From 66-474 sp040255405 (GTDB lineage: Bacteria; Pseudomonadota; Gammaproteobacteria; Xanthomonadales; Rhodanobacteraceae): 64,000 bases of DNA. Below the pieces are notes generated by a model. The model ran no database searches. It saw nothing but the letters and a program-made list of their open reading frames with translations, and was not told the DNA's origin. This document shows, in pieces, positions 46,353 to 58,220 of the stretch. The translations under genes and the position numbers were made by a program. Position 1 is the first letter of the stretch, and every line of letters begins with the position of its first letter. The stretch covers positions 1 to 64,000 of the forward strand of contig JBDZUX010000003.1 of NCBI GenBank assembly GCA_040255405.1, written 5' to 3'.

Positions 46353-47093
46353 ATGAGCGCACGCGTGGCACTGGTAACGGGCGGTACCGGCGGCATCGGC
46401 ACCGCGATCGTCCATCAGTTGGCGAGGATGGGACACAAGGTCGCGACCAACTATCGCAACGAAGAAAAAACCAGGGCCTGGCGCGACAAGCTGGGCGGCG
46501 AAGGCATCGACGTCCTCACAGTGAAGGGCGATGTTTCCGACCCGCAATCGTGCGAGCAGATGGTGCGCGTGGTCGAGGAACAGGCCGGCCCCATCGATAT
46601 CTTGGTCAACAACGCCGGCATCACGCGCGACACCACCTTCCACAAGATGTCCTACCAGCAATGGATCGAGGTGGTGGACACCAATCTGAATTCCTGCTTC
46701 AACGTCACGCGCCCGGTGATCGAAGGCATGCGGGCGCGCAAGTGGGGACGGATCGTCCAGATCAGCTCCATCAACGGCCAGAAGGGCCAGTATGGCCAAG
46801 CCAACTACGCCGCAGCGAAAGCCGGCATGCACGGATTCACCATTTCGCTGGCGCAGGAAAACGCGAAGTTCGGCATCACCGTCAACACGGTATCGCCCGG
46901 GTACATCGGGACCGACATGGTGATGGCCGTGCCCGAGGAGGTGCGCGCCAAGATCGTCGCGCAGATTCCGGTCGGCCGGCTGGGCAACCCGGACGAAATC
47001 GCCTACGCGGTCGCGTTTTTCCTGGACGAAAAGGCCGCGTGGATCACCGGCGCGAACCTCGCGATCAACGGTGGCCACTACATGGGTTGGTGA
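46353..47093 (+). CDS. phaB: Acetoacetyl-CoA reductase (PhaB type)
   Basis: NADPH-dependent reduction of acetoacetyl-CoA to (R)-3-hydroxybutyryl-CoA for polyhydroxybutyrate; 246 aa, cytoplasmic SDR. Cofactor motif TGGTGGIG (9-16), NNAG (86-89) and catalytic Ser138/139, Tyr152, Lys156 (YAAAK) are present. QGQ-type PhaB stretches (KGQYGQANYAAAKAGMHGFT) and KIVAQIPVGRLG separate it from FabG. ATG 46353 follows GGAGGAGG. No phaA or phaC is in the window. Confidence 0.9.
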   Translation: MSARVALVTGGTGGIGTAIVHQLARMGHKVATNYRNEEKTRAWRDKLGGEGIDVLTVKGDVSDPQSCEQMVRVVEEQAGPIDILVNNAGITRDTTFHKMSYQQWIEVVDTNLNSCFNVTRPVIEGMRARKWGRIVQISSINGQKGQYGQANYAAAKAGMHGFTISLAQENAKFGITVNTVSPGYIGTDMVMAVPEEVRAKIVAQIPVGRLGNPDEIAYAVAFFLDEKAAWITGANLAINGGHYMGW

Positions 47094-47315
47094 TCGGCGC
47101 ATCCGATTCGGAGGCAGCGCCCGCAATCGTCGCGCTTCCACCCCGGGCCGCCGCCGGGGTCCCGGGTGGCCTCGTGGCATCCCGGGTCCCAAATGTGAAC
47201 AAAGGTACGCACTGGCAGGAGTGTGACGGGCATCCAGACTGCGGTGTGCCGCGCCTTGTAAAAAAGGCGCGTGTGGGAGGGAACCATTGTCGCTATCCCA
47301 AGGAGGGAGAGGCAA

Positions 47316-47549
47316 ATGGCACCCGTGCCGTTTCTGATTGCTTTTGCAGTTGCAGGTGGACATGTCACGTTTGCGGGCGCCGTCGCGACGCCGACCGTAG
47401 CCAACGTGCCGCTGGCCACTCCTTCCAGCCCATCCACCGCGCCCGCCAGCGCGCAAATCGGGAGGTTCGACGGTCCGCCGCGGGTGGTAAGCATCCAGGC
47501 GCTTGGCGACGGTGACAGCCGCAGCGAAGTCGTGGTGACGTATCTCTGA
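47316..47549 (+). CDS. Small, possibly secreted protein of unknown function
   Basis: 77 aa; not recognised. A strong ribosome site (AAGGAGGGAG) precedes ATG 47316. Residues ~3-22 (PVPFLIAFAVAGGHVTFAGA) look like a signal peptide, followed by a Ser/Pro/Ala/Thr-rich stretch and a short conserved-looking end (RVVSIQALGDGDSRSEVVVTYL, cited by its first ten residues RVVSIQALGD). It stands alone between phaB and the convergent ppiD. Confidence 0.55.
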   Translation: MAPVPFLIAFAVAGGHVTFAGAVATPTVANVPLATPSSPSTAPASAQIGRFDGPPRVVSIQALGDGDSRSEVVVTYL

Positions 47550-47792
47550 AGCTGCCGCAACGCGAACGACGGCCCTGTATTCCCGGCCGCACGGCGCGGT
47601 CCCCACGAAGCCGCCGTGACGACACACGGCGGCTTCGATCGTACCGGGATTCCATTACGTCCTCGGCCACCGGTCCAGGAGGCCGGCGATCCGGGATCGC
47701 GTCCAGCGACATGACGCGCGGCAATGCTTCGCGACCTCGACGCGCTCCAAAGAGAGCGGCCCGCAAGGCGCTCCGCACCGGTCAACCAAACA
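47550..47792. other. Intergenic region between small ORF and ppiD
   Basis: 243 bp; no gene or clear terminator is seen. An imperfect dyad GAAGCCGCCGTG..CACGGCGGCTTC (47609-47637) could end transcription from either side. Confidence 0.45.
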
Positions 47793-49715
47793 TCAGAGCC
47801 GCTGTGGCGCCGTCTCGATCTTGGCCTTGCTGCGCAGCACGTCGAGGAACGCCTCGATGTCGGCGCCACCGTAGGCGCGCGCCATCTGCTCGCGCAGGAA
47901 ACCTTGCGCTTCCGCGGGCACCTTGGAGGGATCACCCGGGTTGACCGCACCCAGTACCACCAAGGCGTAGCGGCCTTGTTCCATCGGCACCAGTGCGTGC
48001 GTAGCGGCGCCCTTCGCCGGGTGCGCCATCTCGAACACGGCCTTCAACAGGGCCGGGTCCAGATCGGCGGCGTTGCGCATCACGCCGGTTTTCTGCTGTA
48101 CGGCCTGGCCCGCGGCCTGCGCCAGCGCATCCAGCTTTGCGCCACCCTGCAGCTTGGCCAATGCCGCCTCGGCGATCTTCCTGGCCGAGGCATCCACGCG
48201 CTGCTGGACCACGGTCTGCTTGATCGTGTCGCTCACTTCCGCCAGCGGCTTGACCGCCGCGGGCACGTGCTTGGCGACGTGGATCACCACGATGTGGTCG
48301 TTGCCGAGGTCGATCGGATCCGAAGTATTGCCCTGCACCAGCACCAGATCGGAGAACGCGGCTTTCACCACCTTGGGATCGGCGGCCAGCCCGGTCTTGG
48401 CGCCCTCGCGCCCGAACAACGGCGTCGTCTGGATGGTCAGTCCCAATTTTTCCGCCGCCGGTTTCAATGACGTCGGATCGTTGTAGATCATGTCGGTGAG
48501 TTTGTTGCCGACATCGCGATAGGTGTCCTGGCGTGCGTCCTTGGTCGCCTCCTGCACCAACTGGTCGCGCACCTGCGCGAAAGTCTCGGTGTGGCCCTCG
48601 CGCATGTCGCGCACATCGATGATGTGATAACCGTCCGAGGTCAGTACCGGATCGGAAATGTCGCCCTGCTTCATCTTGTCCAGCGCGGCCTGGAACGCGG
48701 GACCCGCATCGCCCTTCGACAACCAGCCGAGGTCGCCGCCCTGGCGCTTGGAACCCAGGTCGTCGGAATGCTGCTCGGCGAGCTTGGCGAAATCCGCACC
48801 GGGCGCCTTGGCCAGCGCCTCGACCTTCTTCGCCTGGACCAGGGCGGCCTGTTTCTGGGCGTCGGTCGGCTTGGCCGGCAACTTGATCAGGATGTGCGAA
48901 ACCTCCCATTGCGACGGGCTGACGAAGCGCGCCTTCTCCTTGTCGTAGCGCGCCTGGAGGGCCTTGTCGCTCAGGTCCGGCACGACCTTCATGGTGGCCG
49001 CGTCGAGATCGATGTAGTTCACCGACACCTCTTCGGGCGTCATGAATTCCTTCTGGTGTTGCTTGTAGTAATCCGCGATTTGCGCGTCGGTGACCTGCTG
49101 CTCCTGCCTGGTCGGCGCGGGCGGCGGCAATTCGACGTAGCTGAAATCACGGGTCTGCAGTTGCAGGCGCAAGAAGGCCTCGGCCTCGGCCTTGGTGGCG
49201 AATGCGGTGGCGACGATGGCTTGTGGCACCTGCTGGGTCGCAAGGTCGGAGCGGATCTCGTCCTGGAACTGCTGCGCGGTCTTGCCCTGCTGTGCGAGCC
49301 ACGCGAGATACGTCGAAGAGTCGAACTTGCCGTTGACCTGGAAGACCGGATACGACGCGATCTGGTTGCGAACCACCGCATCGGGCACCTTGATGCCGTA
49401 CTCGTCATTTGCGTTGATCAACAACTGCCGATTGATTACGCGCTTCAGCACTTCTTCCTTGAATGCCGGCTTCTCGAACTCCGACGCGTCCACCGTGTTG
49501 CCCGGCTGGTTCAACTGCTGCTGGCGCGCGTTGTTCAAGGCAGAGGTGAAATCCTGCTGCGAGATTTCGTGGCCGTCGACCTTGGCCACCCAGGTCGCGT
49601 TGCTCTGGCTGAAATAACCTTCGATGCCGAAGAACAGGAACGCGACGACCACCAGTACGCCGAAAATCGCGATGACGATCCAGCTCTTGAACAGGTTGCG
49701 AATGGCTTGCAGCAT
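47793..49715 (-). CDS. ppiD: Peptidyl-prolyl isomerase PpiD
   Basis: Periplasmic folding factor anchored in the inner membrane, near the Sec exit; 640 aa. One N-terminal helix (~13-33, WIVIAIFGVLVVVAFLFF) precedes a SurA-like N-terminal domain and one parvulin domain at ~265-360 (VSHILIKLP, DFAKLAEQHSDDLGSKRQGG, GYHIIDV). The C-terminal half is long and helical. ATG 49715 (MLQAIRNLFK) is the family start. tRNA-Val lies just upstream. Confidence 0.95.
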   Translation of the reverse strand: MLQAIRNLFKSWIVIAIFGVLVVVAFLFFGIEGYFSQSNATWVAKVDGHEISQQDFTSALNNARQQQLNQPGNTVDASEFEKPAFKEEVLKRVINRQLLINANDEYGIKVPDAVVRNQIASYPVFQVNGKFDSSTYLAWLAQQGKTAQQFQDEIRSDLATQQVPQAIVATAFATKAEAEAFLRLQLQTRDFSYVELPPPAPTRQEQQVTDAQIADYYKQHQKEFMTPEEVSVNYIDLDAATMKVVPDLSDKALQARYDKEKARFVSPSQWEVSHILIKLPAKPTDAQKQAALVQAKKVEALAKAPGADFAKLAEQHSDDLGSKRQGGDLGWLSKGDAGPAFQAALDKMKQGDISDPVLTSDGYHIIDVRDMREGHTETFAQVRDQLVQEATKDARQDTYRDVGNKLTDMIYNDPTSLKPAAEKLGLTIQTTPLFGREGAKTGLAADPKVVKAAFSDLVLVQGNTSDPIDLGNDHIVVIHVAKHVPAAVKPLAEVSDTIKQTVVQQRVDASARKIAEAALAKLQGGAKLDALAQAAGQAVQQKTGVMRNAADLDPALLKAVFEMAHPAKGAATHALVPMEQGRYALVVLGAVNPGDPSKVPAEAQGFLREQMARAYGGADIEAFLDVLRSKAKIETAPQRL

Positions 49716-49790
49716 GGTTTCCGCCGTGACGATGGCCAAATCAGCCAAGTATTGTAAGGCAAGGTGGCACTCGCCGTGCCGCGCCGGTGA

Positions 49791-49865
49791 TGGTGGGCGC
49801 TGAGGGTTTCGAACCCCCGACCCTCTCCGTGTAAAGGAGACGCTCTACCGCTGAGCTAAGCGCCC
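49791..49865 (-). tRNA. tRNA-Val (anticodon UAC)
   Basis: Complete 75-nt cloverleaf with encoded CCA. Acceptor GGGCGCT pairs with AGCGCCC; anticodon stem TCTCC/GGAGA with loop TTTACAC gives UAC. It lies between hupB and ppiD in the same direction, a common xanthomonad arrangement. Confidence 0.95.
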
Positions 49866-50291
49866 GTGTTGTTGTTCGGCACCGGGCATCCTGCCACGGC
49901 CCTCACGAAAACGGTCGCGGCGGAGCCGCGCCACGTTTTCCGCGTCAGCCGCAGAGCGGCTTCCGCACGCGGCACATCCATGTCCCGCAGATCCAGTCAA
50001 TAGGTGCATCGCGCACAGCACGATTGTCACTCCCCCTATCCCGCTTGCGGAAGGAGCGGGCGTAGGCCGAGCGCGTGGCGCTGGGGTGGGGGGCGAAACT
50101 TGCGAAAACGTTCCGGGTTCTCCTGGGGTGGCTTCCGCAGGTTGGGCCGAACGGGCCTCATCCGCGAAGCCCAACATCTTGACGGTAACGTTGGGCTTCC
50201 GCCGCTGAAGCCTGCTTCAGCCCAGCCCACGGAGATTCCATTCCCCCGAAAAGCTGCGGCCGACGCAGTGCGCGTCGGCCGCCAAATCCGT
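49866..50291. other. Intergenic repeats between hupB and tRNA-Val
   Basis: No gene. It contains a diverged repeat-A-like segment (about 50030-50090, CCCCCTATCCCGC..GGGGTGGGGGGCG) and a copy of repeat C (about 50135-50230) with GTTGGGCTTCC..GCTGAAGCCTGCTTCAGCCCAGCCC. Confidence 0.6.
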
Positions 50292-50316
50292 GTGCGACCG
50301 GCAGTGCCGGTCGCAC
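50292..50316 (-). terminator. Terminator hairpin of hupB
   Basis: Perfect 11-bp stem GTGCGACCGGC / GCCGGTCGCAC with a 3-base loop, 8 bp after the hupB stop. There is no long T tract, so it may be an mRNA end-stabilising hairpin. Confidence 0.65.
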
Positions 50317-50324
50317 CGGGAGCC

Positions 50325-50597
50325 TCAGTTCAGCGCGTCCTTCAGCGCCTTGCCGGCCTTGAACGCCGGCACCTTCGACGCCTTGATCTTGATGGTGGCG
50401 CCAGTACGCGGATTGCGGCCGGTACGCGCGGCGCGCTTGCGTACCACGAAGGTACCGAACCCGACCAGCGACACGTCGTCGCCCTTCTTCAGTGCGCGCT
50501 TGATCTGGTCGGTGACGGCGTCGAGCGCACGACCGGCGTCGGCCTTGGACAGATCGGCATGATCGGCGATTGCGTTGATCAACTCAGCTTTGTTCAT
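50325..50597 (-). CDS. hupB: DNA-binding protein HU
   Basis: Histone-like dimer that bends DNA; 90 aa, normal length. MNKAELINAIADHADLSK at the start, GDDVSLVGFGTF in the core and the DNA-arm GRNPRTGATIKIKASKVPAFKAGK region (Pro at the arm tip, GRNPRTG) are intact. ATG 50597 has a GGAG site. It lies downstream of lon in the same order as in E. coli (lon-hupB). Confidence 0.96.
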   Translation of the reverse strand: MNKAELINAIADHADLSKADAGRALDAVTDQIKRALKKGDDVSLVGFGTFVVRKRAARTGRNPRTGATIKIKASKVPAFKAGKALKDALN

Positions 50598-50908
50598 GGA
50601 GACTCCCTCTTGGATTGCGAGCAGCCCGTGGATTGTTCGGTGGAAGGACGTTTTCCCTGTGTCGCCAAGATCACGTCTGTCCGGTCGTGTTGCGATTCCC
50701 GTAGCGATGCGCGGCATGAGCGTCTGCGTCGCACGGCCCGGCCTTTATACCAGCGCCCCACAAGGCTCGCAATAAAAGGCGGCGCTTGAATTTCAGCGTG
50801 TCGACCATCGGAAGGCAACCCACGTCCGGCACCATCACGGGCCACGCAAAAACGCAAGTGCCGACGGCGACGCGCCATGCATCGCGCGTGCCGCCGGTCC
50901 CGTGGACC

Positions 50909-53428
<2,520 letters not shown>

Positions 53429-53816
53429 GTCTGACTCGGGGTCGCAAATGCTTCAAACCCGCCGAAGCGGGCGATGTCATGAGAATGGAGGCGGCGCGGC
53501 GCCCGATCAAGCACCGGATGCGCAGTTTCACCCGCCGGCGCGGTCGCCACGCCGTTCAGCCAAGCTGTCACGCGCAGGCATACCCGACCGTCAACTAAGC
53601 ACGTATCGCGCGCGCAGGACGCGCGTCTTCGAACAGAGTGTACGAGCGCCGGAGATGGAACAAACCGCGCAGGTTGGGCAATTCCGGGCGCAGCCCGGAA
53701 GAAGCCCGACAAGACACACGACGATGCACAACGATACGCGCGCGCGCGCGTTGGGCTTCCCGCGATGAAGCCGCGGTCAGCCCAACCTTCCGGGCCTCGC
53801 GAGCGGAACCGCTCGG
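53429..53816. other. lon upstream region with repeat C
   Basis: 388 bp, no gene. From about 53664 to 53805 it holds an inverted pair GGTTGGGC..GTTGGGCTTCCCGCG and GAAGCCGCGGTCAGCCCAACC, the same family as at 50135-50230. The lon promoter should lie in 53429-53640, but no heat-shock consensus is clear. Confidence 0.5.
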
Positions 53817-54722
53817 CTAGTCGCCCATCTGCTTCTGCAGGTGCTCGCGGCGTTCCTGTGCATCCAGGGACAGCGTCGCGATCGGACGCGCCTCGAGACG
53901 CTCCAGGCCGATCTCCTCGTCGGTTTCCTCGCAATAGCCGTAGCGGCCTTCCTCGATCTTGCGCAGCGCCTTTTCGATCTTCGAAATCAGCTTGCGGTAG
54001 CGATCGCGGGTGCGAAGTTCCAGCGAATTCTCGGTTTCGCGGGTGGCGCGCTCGGCGTCGTCACCCACGTCGCGCACTTCCTCGCGGAGGTTTTCCATGG
54101 TCTGGCGCGATTCCTCGACCAGCTGGTCGCGCCAATCCTTCAGCTTCTGGCGAAAATATGCCAGGTGCTTCGGATTCATGTATTCCTCTTTGGGCGAGGG
54201 ACGATAGGCCTTCGGCAGCTCGATGTTGACGCTGGCCGGCAGCGCGTAGCGCCCATCCTCGCGGGTGATGGTCTGTTCGGCGGCCGCACCGACGCTCAGT
54301 CGCGCCGCGACGCCGCCAACCGGTTTTGCATGCTGCTTGCGGGTCGGCTGGTGTACGGCGCGGGGCGTATCGTGGGCGGCGGCGACGTGGTTGGCTGGCG
54401 CGGACTTGTGCGGCGCCGGCGTGACCTTCGATTTCTTGGCGGGAGCAGCTTTCTTCACGGTGGGGATCTTGGATTTGTTTTTGATGGTGGAGATGGGGGC
54501 AGCCTTCTTCGCGCTGGCCTTCTTCACCGCCTTGGTGGCGGTTCGGGCCGGCTTTTTTACCGCCTTGGCGACTCTCGCGGGCGCCTTGTGCACGGTTTTG
54601 GCCGCGGATTTGCGCGTCGGCTTTGCGGCCGCCTTCTTCGCGGGCCGGGCCTTTGCCGGCTTGGCCGAGGCCTTCGCTTGCTTGCCGCTGCGCCTGGCAG
54701 CGCCGTGCTTCGGTTTTGCCAT
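53817..54722 (-). CDS. dksA: DksA-family protein with long histone H1-like N-terminal extension
   Basis: Binds the RNA polymerase secondary channel and, with ppGpp, adjusts transcription; 301 aa, about twice the usual ~150. Residues 1-~110 are Lys/Ala/Pro-rich (AKKAAAKPTRKSAAK, VAKAVKKPARTATKAVKKA). The DksA coiled coil and C-terminal domain occupy ~170-301, including YRKLISKIEKALRKIEEGRYGYC and the coiled-coil tip Asp-rich DVGDDAERA. The zinc finger is degenerate: only Cys264 remains and the second pair is replaced (TLSLDAQE), as in Cys-poor DksA proteins. Confidence 0.9.
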   Translation of the reverse strand: MAKPKHGAARRSGKQAKASAKPAKARPAKKAAAKPTRKSAAKTVHKAPARVAKAVKKPARTATKAVKKASAKKAAPISTIKNKSKIPTVKKAAPAKKSKVTPAPHKSAPANHVAAAHDTPRAVHQPTRKQHAKPVGGVAARLSVGAAAEQTITREDGRYALPASVNIELPKAYRPSPKEEYMNPKHLAYFRQKLKDWRDQLVEESRQTMENLREEVRDVGDDAERATRETENSLELRTRDRYRKLISKIEKALRKIEEGRYGYCEETDEEIGLERLEARPIATLSLDAQERREHLQKQMGD

Positions 54723-54841
54723 GTCCTTGCACCCGAGGTTGTGGAGATGCGACCGCGTGTTATAGCGTAGTCAATGCGGTCGGGCAACCAATTTCAAAAG
54801 CCCCGTCCGCGCCCCTTTCCCCAAGCGGACGGCGCCCGCCC

Positions 54842-55096
54842 GTGACACGCTTCCTGTTGTTCCTGATTGCCGCCTACAAGCGCCTGCTGAGCCCCTTGCT
54901 GGGCGCACGCTGCCGGTTTTATCCGACGTGCTCCACCTACGCGCGCATCGCGATCGCACGCCATGGGCCACTGCGCGGCAGCTTGCTTGCGGCATGGCGT
55001 ATCCTGCGCTGCCAGCCGTTGTGCGAAGGCGGTGAAGATCCGGTCCCCGAACACTTCACGCTGCGGCGCTGCAGGCACGCCCACGGAGAACACTGA
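54842..55096 (+). CDS. yidD: Membrane protein insertion efficiency factor YidD
   Basis: Assists YidC/Sec insertion of inner-membrane proteins; 84 aa, peripheral membrane protein with an amphipathic N-terminus. The signature YKRLLSPLLGARCRFYPTCSTYA with three conserved Cys (CRFYPTCSTY, RCQPLCEGG) is present. The start GTG 54842 matches the family N-terminus. The stop touches the pyrC start (TGAATG). The usual partners rnpA and yidC are not in this window. Confidence 0.92.
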   Translation: MTRFLLFLIAAYKRLLSPLLGARCRFYPTCSTYARIAIARHGPLRGSLLAAWRILRCQPLCEGGEDPVPEHFTLRRCRHAHGEH

Positions 55097-56382
55097 ATGG
55101 CCGAGTGGCTGATCAAGAACGCCGAACTCGTCAACGAAGGCCGCCGCTTCCAGGCCGACCTGCGCATCCGCGATCGGCGCATCGCACAAATCGGTGGCGA
55201 TCTCGATGCCCGCGCGGACGAACAGGTATTCGACGCTTCAGGCCTGTGGCTGCTGCCCGGGATGATCGACGACCACGTGCATTTCCGTGAACCCGGCTAT
55301 ACCGCGAAGGCCGACATCGCCTCGGAATCGCGCGCCGCGGTCGCCGGTGGCGTCACCAGTTTCATCGACATGCCGAACACGCAACCGGCGACGCTGTCGC
55401 ACGACCTGCTGGAAGACAAGTACGCGGCCGCGTCGCGCACTTCACTCGCCAATTACGCCTTCTACTTCGGAGCCAGCAACGACAACCTCGATGCCATCCG
55501 CGCGCTCGATCCGCGCAGGGTGCCTGGCGTGAAGGTGTTCCTGTGCGAGTCGACCGGCAATCTTTGCGTCAGCGACCCGAACGCGCTGGATGGCGTGTTC
55601 AGCGAGTCGCCCGTGACGGTGGTGGTGCATTGCGAGGACAGCCGCATCATCCACGCGAATCTCGATCGCGCGAAAGCCGAGTACGGGGAGGACATCCCGA
55701 TGCGGCTGCATCCGGAAATCCGCTCGCGCGAAGCTTGCTTCGAGTCGACGAAATGGGCGGTGGAAACCGCGCGCCGACACGGCACGCGGCTGCACGTGCT
55801 GCACGTCTCGACGGCCGACGAACTGGCGTTGTTCGAACCCGGCCCGATCGCGAACAAAAAGATCACGTCCGAAACCTGCGTGCATTTCCTGCGCTACAGC
55901 GACGCCGACTACGCGCGGCTGGGCGGGAAAATCAAGTGCAACCCCGCAATCAAGGCGGGGCCGGATCGCGAAGCGCTGACGCGGGCGCTGGCCGACACGC
56001 GCATCGATGTCCTCGCCACGGACCATGCGCCGCATCTTGCACCCGAAAAGGCCCGCCCCTACACGAGTTGCCCGTCCGGCATTCCGCTGATCCAGTTCGC
56101 GCTGCAGTCGGCGCTGGAATCGGTGTTCAACAAAGACTTGACCCTGGAACGATTGGTCGAAGCCTGTGCGCACGCGCCCGCGACGCTGTTCGCGATCGAT
56201 GGCCGCGGCTATCTGCGCGAAGACTATTTCGCCGACCTGACCCTGATCGATCCGAACCAACCGCAGACCGTCCATCGCGATCAAGTGCTGTCGAAATGCG
56301 GCTGGTCACCGTTCGAGGGGGATACCTTCCGCGCCAGCGTCGCGGCGACATTCGTCAATGGAAACCTGGTTGCGCGCGCCGG
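55097..56382 (+). CDS. pyrC: Dihydroorotase, class I, 3' end in assembly gap
   Basis: Third step of pyrimidine synthesis: cyclises carbamoyl-aspartate to dihydroorotate. About 428 residues are visible; perhaps 15-20 are missing in the gap. Zinc ligands His60 and His62 (DDHVHFREPG), carbamylated Lys146 (VPGVKVFL), His178, His236 and Asp309 (LATDHAPH) are all present. It belongs to the longer class I/allantoinase-like group (~445 aa), not the E. coli PyrC class. It follows yidD without a gap. Confidence 0.94.
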
Positions 56383-56482
56383 NNNNNNNNNNNNNNNNNN
56401 NNNNNNNNNNNNNNNNNNNNNNNNNNNNNNNNNNNNNNNNNNNNNNNNNNNNNNNNNNNNNNNNNNNNNNNNNNNNNNNNNN
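56383..56482. other. Assembly gap (100 N) between pyrC and folE2 ends
   Basis: A run of 100 N hiding the 3' ends of two convergent genes. Only a few codons of each are missing, so the real gap may be short; a strong hairpin terminator would explain the assembly break. Confidence 0.9.
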
Positions 56483-57375
56483 ACCGCATCGTGTGGATGC
56501 AGGCTTTCGTGGTGCGCGGCGCGGACGCGGTAGCCTGCGATCCGCTTGTCGGCATCGAGTGCGGCGCGGATGCGGCGCGCGGCGTCTTCGCAGAACATCA
56601 GATTTTCCGCATTCAACTTCGCGAAGGCCTGCTCGTCCTCGCGCTTGACGGCGGTCTGCACCGGCGTCGCCAGTGCGCCTTCGACCGCATCGATCAATTC
56701 CGATACCGGCAGGTCGAACCCCGGCGCGAGCCGCACCATGACTGTCGCCGTGCTGCGCTGCGCGTGCGCGGTCGCGGCCACCGCGTGCTCGGAACCCAGC
56801 CACTCGCGGACGGCGCGCGGCGACGGCACGGCATCGGCGAAATCGTCATCGAAACGCCGCTGGTTGAGTTGCCGCGACAGCGCAGCCGAAGCCGGGCACG
56901 TCGAGGAATACGTCACTTCGCAGCCCAATTGCACGCTGAAGTGTTCGTCCAGCAACTGCGCCTCGACGGTCACCGGATACGCACGCCAGCCGGCGTTGTC
57001 GCTGACCAGCGCGCGGCGCTTCAGCAATTGCGAATAGTCGATGCGCAGGCGGACACGGGTCGAGAGATCCGCGTGGGAAGCCACCAGCGCGTGGAGCAGG
57101 CTGCACAGGCCCGACGGCGTCAACGTCTGTTCGCCCAGCGATCGCTCGAGCGCGAGATACAGCCGCGACATGTGGATGCCGCGCGCCGCGGGATCGGCCA
57201 GGTTCACCTGCACCGAGACACGCGCCGGAACCGTGAGCGTGCCACCCTGCCCGTCGGCGCAACGCACCGGCAGGTCGATCCCGTCCATGCCGACCCAGTC
57301 CAGCGCACCGCCCGCAGCAGGCCACGCGCCGGTGGCGACATCGGGCAACCGTGCGTTGTCGGGAACGGTATTCAT
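56483..57375 (-). CDS. folE2: GTP cyclohydrolase FolE2, C-terminus in gap
   Basis: Zinc-independent GTP cyclohydrolase I making dihydroneopterin triphosphate for folate (and queuosine-type) synthesis. About 297 residues are visible, nearly full length. Family motifs: WVGMDGIDLPVR, GIHMSRLYLAL, EVTYSSTCPASAALSR (active-site Cys) and FAKLNAENLMFCEDAARRI. ATG 57375 overlaps the upstream stop (ATGA). FolE2 often replaces FolE under zinc limitation; whether a second FolE exists cannot be seen here. Confidence 0.94.
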
Positions 57376-58220
57376 GCGTGGGACTCGTTGCGGATCATGC
57401 CCCGCCATTTGCGGGCCGCGCGCCAGGTTTTCAACACGCTGCCCAGCCCGTGCGCGGGTGCGTGCAAGGCGGCGACCGGATCCTCGGCGCGCACCGCCCG
57501 CCCGAGTGCCTGCCAGTCCCGCTGCAGGTCGACCGCGCGGAAGAGGGTCAACGGGCCCCGCATTCTAGCGGCGTCGGACGCAGCGCGTTCGAGTTCGCCG
57601 AGATAGTCGCGCAACACCGCGCGGCGCGCGGGACTGTCGTTGCCCAGCGCCTCGATGGCAAGCCCGTGCCGGGCCAGGAGGTTCATCGGCACGGGTGAGC
57701 GCCCGTGTTCGACTTCCGCGGCGAGCGCGCGTGCAGAGGACACGAGCCCGGCCAACAAAACGACACGCGACATGCGCGCTGCATCGGCACCTTTTCCGAA
57801 CCAGACGCGCGTCTCCAGCACCGCGACCGCGTCGGCGAACGGCGCTGACGCGTCGCATTGTGCCGCGGTGTTTGCGGGCGGCGGCAATGCCAGCATGCGG
57901 ATCGCCGCTTCCACCGGGGCGACCCAGCACTGCAGGGGAACCGGGCCAGTGCGCGCATCCGCGAACAATGCCTGCGTCAACGGATGATGCGCGTCGCCTT
58001 GCGCGGCGCGCTGCATTTCCTCACGCCACCAGCCGAGCTTGATCACCGCGACCTGGGATTCGCGCACCTCCCGCACGGCCTTGCGCCATTCCTGCACCAG
58101 CGCCGCCAGCGCGCCGAAACAATTGCGCTCGTCGTGGCGCAGGAACAGCCAGGCGAGCGCCCGCTCGGGGCTCGCTTCCCGCCATTGCGTCAGGTAACCC
58201 TCGAATGCGCTCTCGCTCAC
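57372..58220 (-). CDS. Squalene/phytoene synthase-family protein
   Basis: 282 aa, all-helical terpenoid-synthase fold by family. It begins at GTG 58220, overlapping the mupP stop (GTGA). The usual catalytic Asp-rich motifs (DxxxD) are not clearly kept: the first region reads WLFLRHDERNCFGAL and the second VLLAGLVSSARAL. A true prenyl-transferase activity is therefore doubtful; a NDUFAF6-like assembly role is an alternative. It sits between mupP and folE2 in an operon with overlapping starts. Confidence 0.75.
   Translation of the reverse strand: MSESAFEGYLTQWREASPERALAWLFLRHDERNCFGALAALVQEWRKAVREVRESQVAVIKLGWWREEMQRAAQGDAHHPLTQALFADARTGPVPLQCWVAPVEAAIRMLALPPPANTAAQCDASAPFADAVAVLETRVWFGKGADAARMSRVVLLAGLVSSARALAAEVEHGRSPVPMNLLARHGLAIEALGNDSPARRAVLRDYLGELERAASDAARMRGPLTLFRAVDLQRDWQALGRAVRAEDPVAALHAPAHGLGSVLKTWRAARKWRGMIRNESHA

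Noticed and set aside
47249..47272. Hairpin CGCGCCTT / AAGGCGCG as phaB terminator
   Set aside because: 8-bp stem, not followed by a T tract, and more than 150 bp after the phaB stop; too weak to call.
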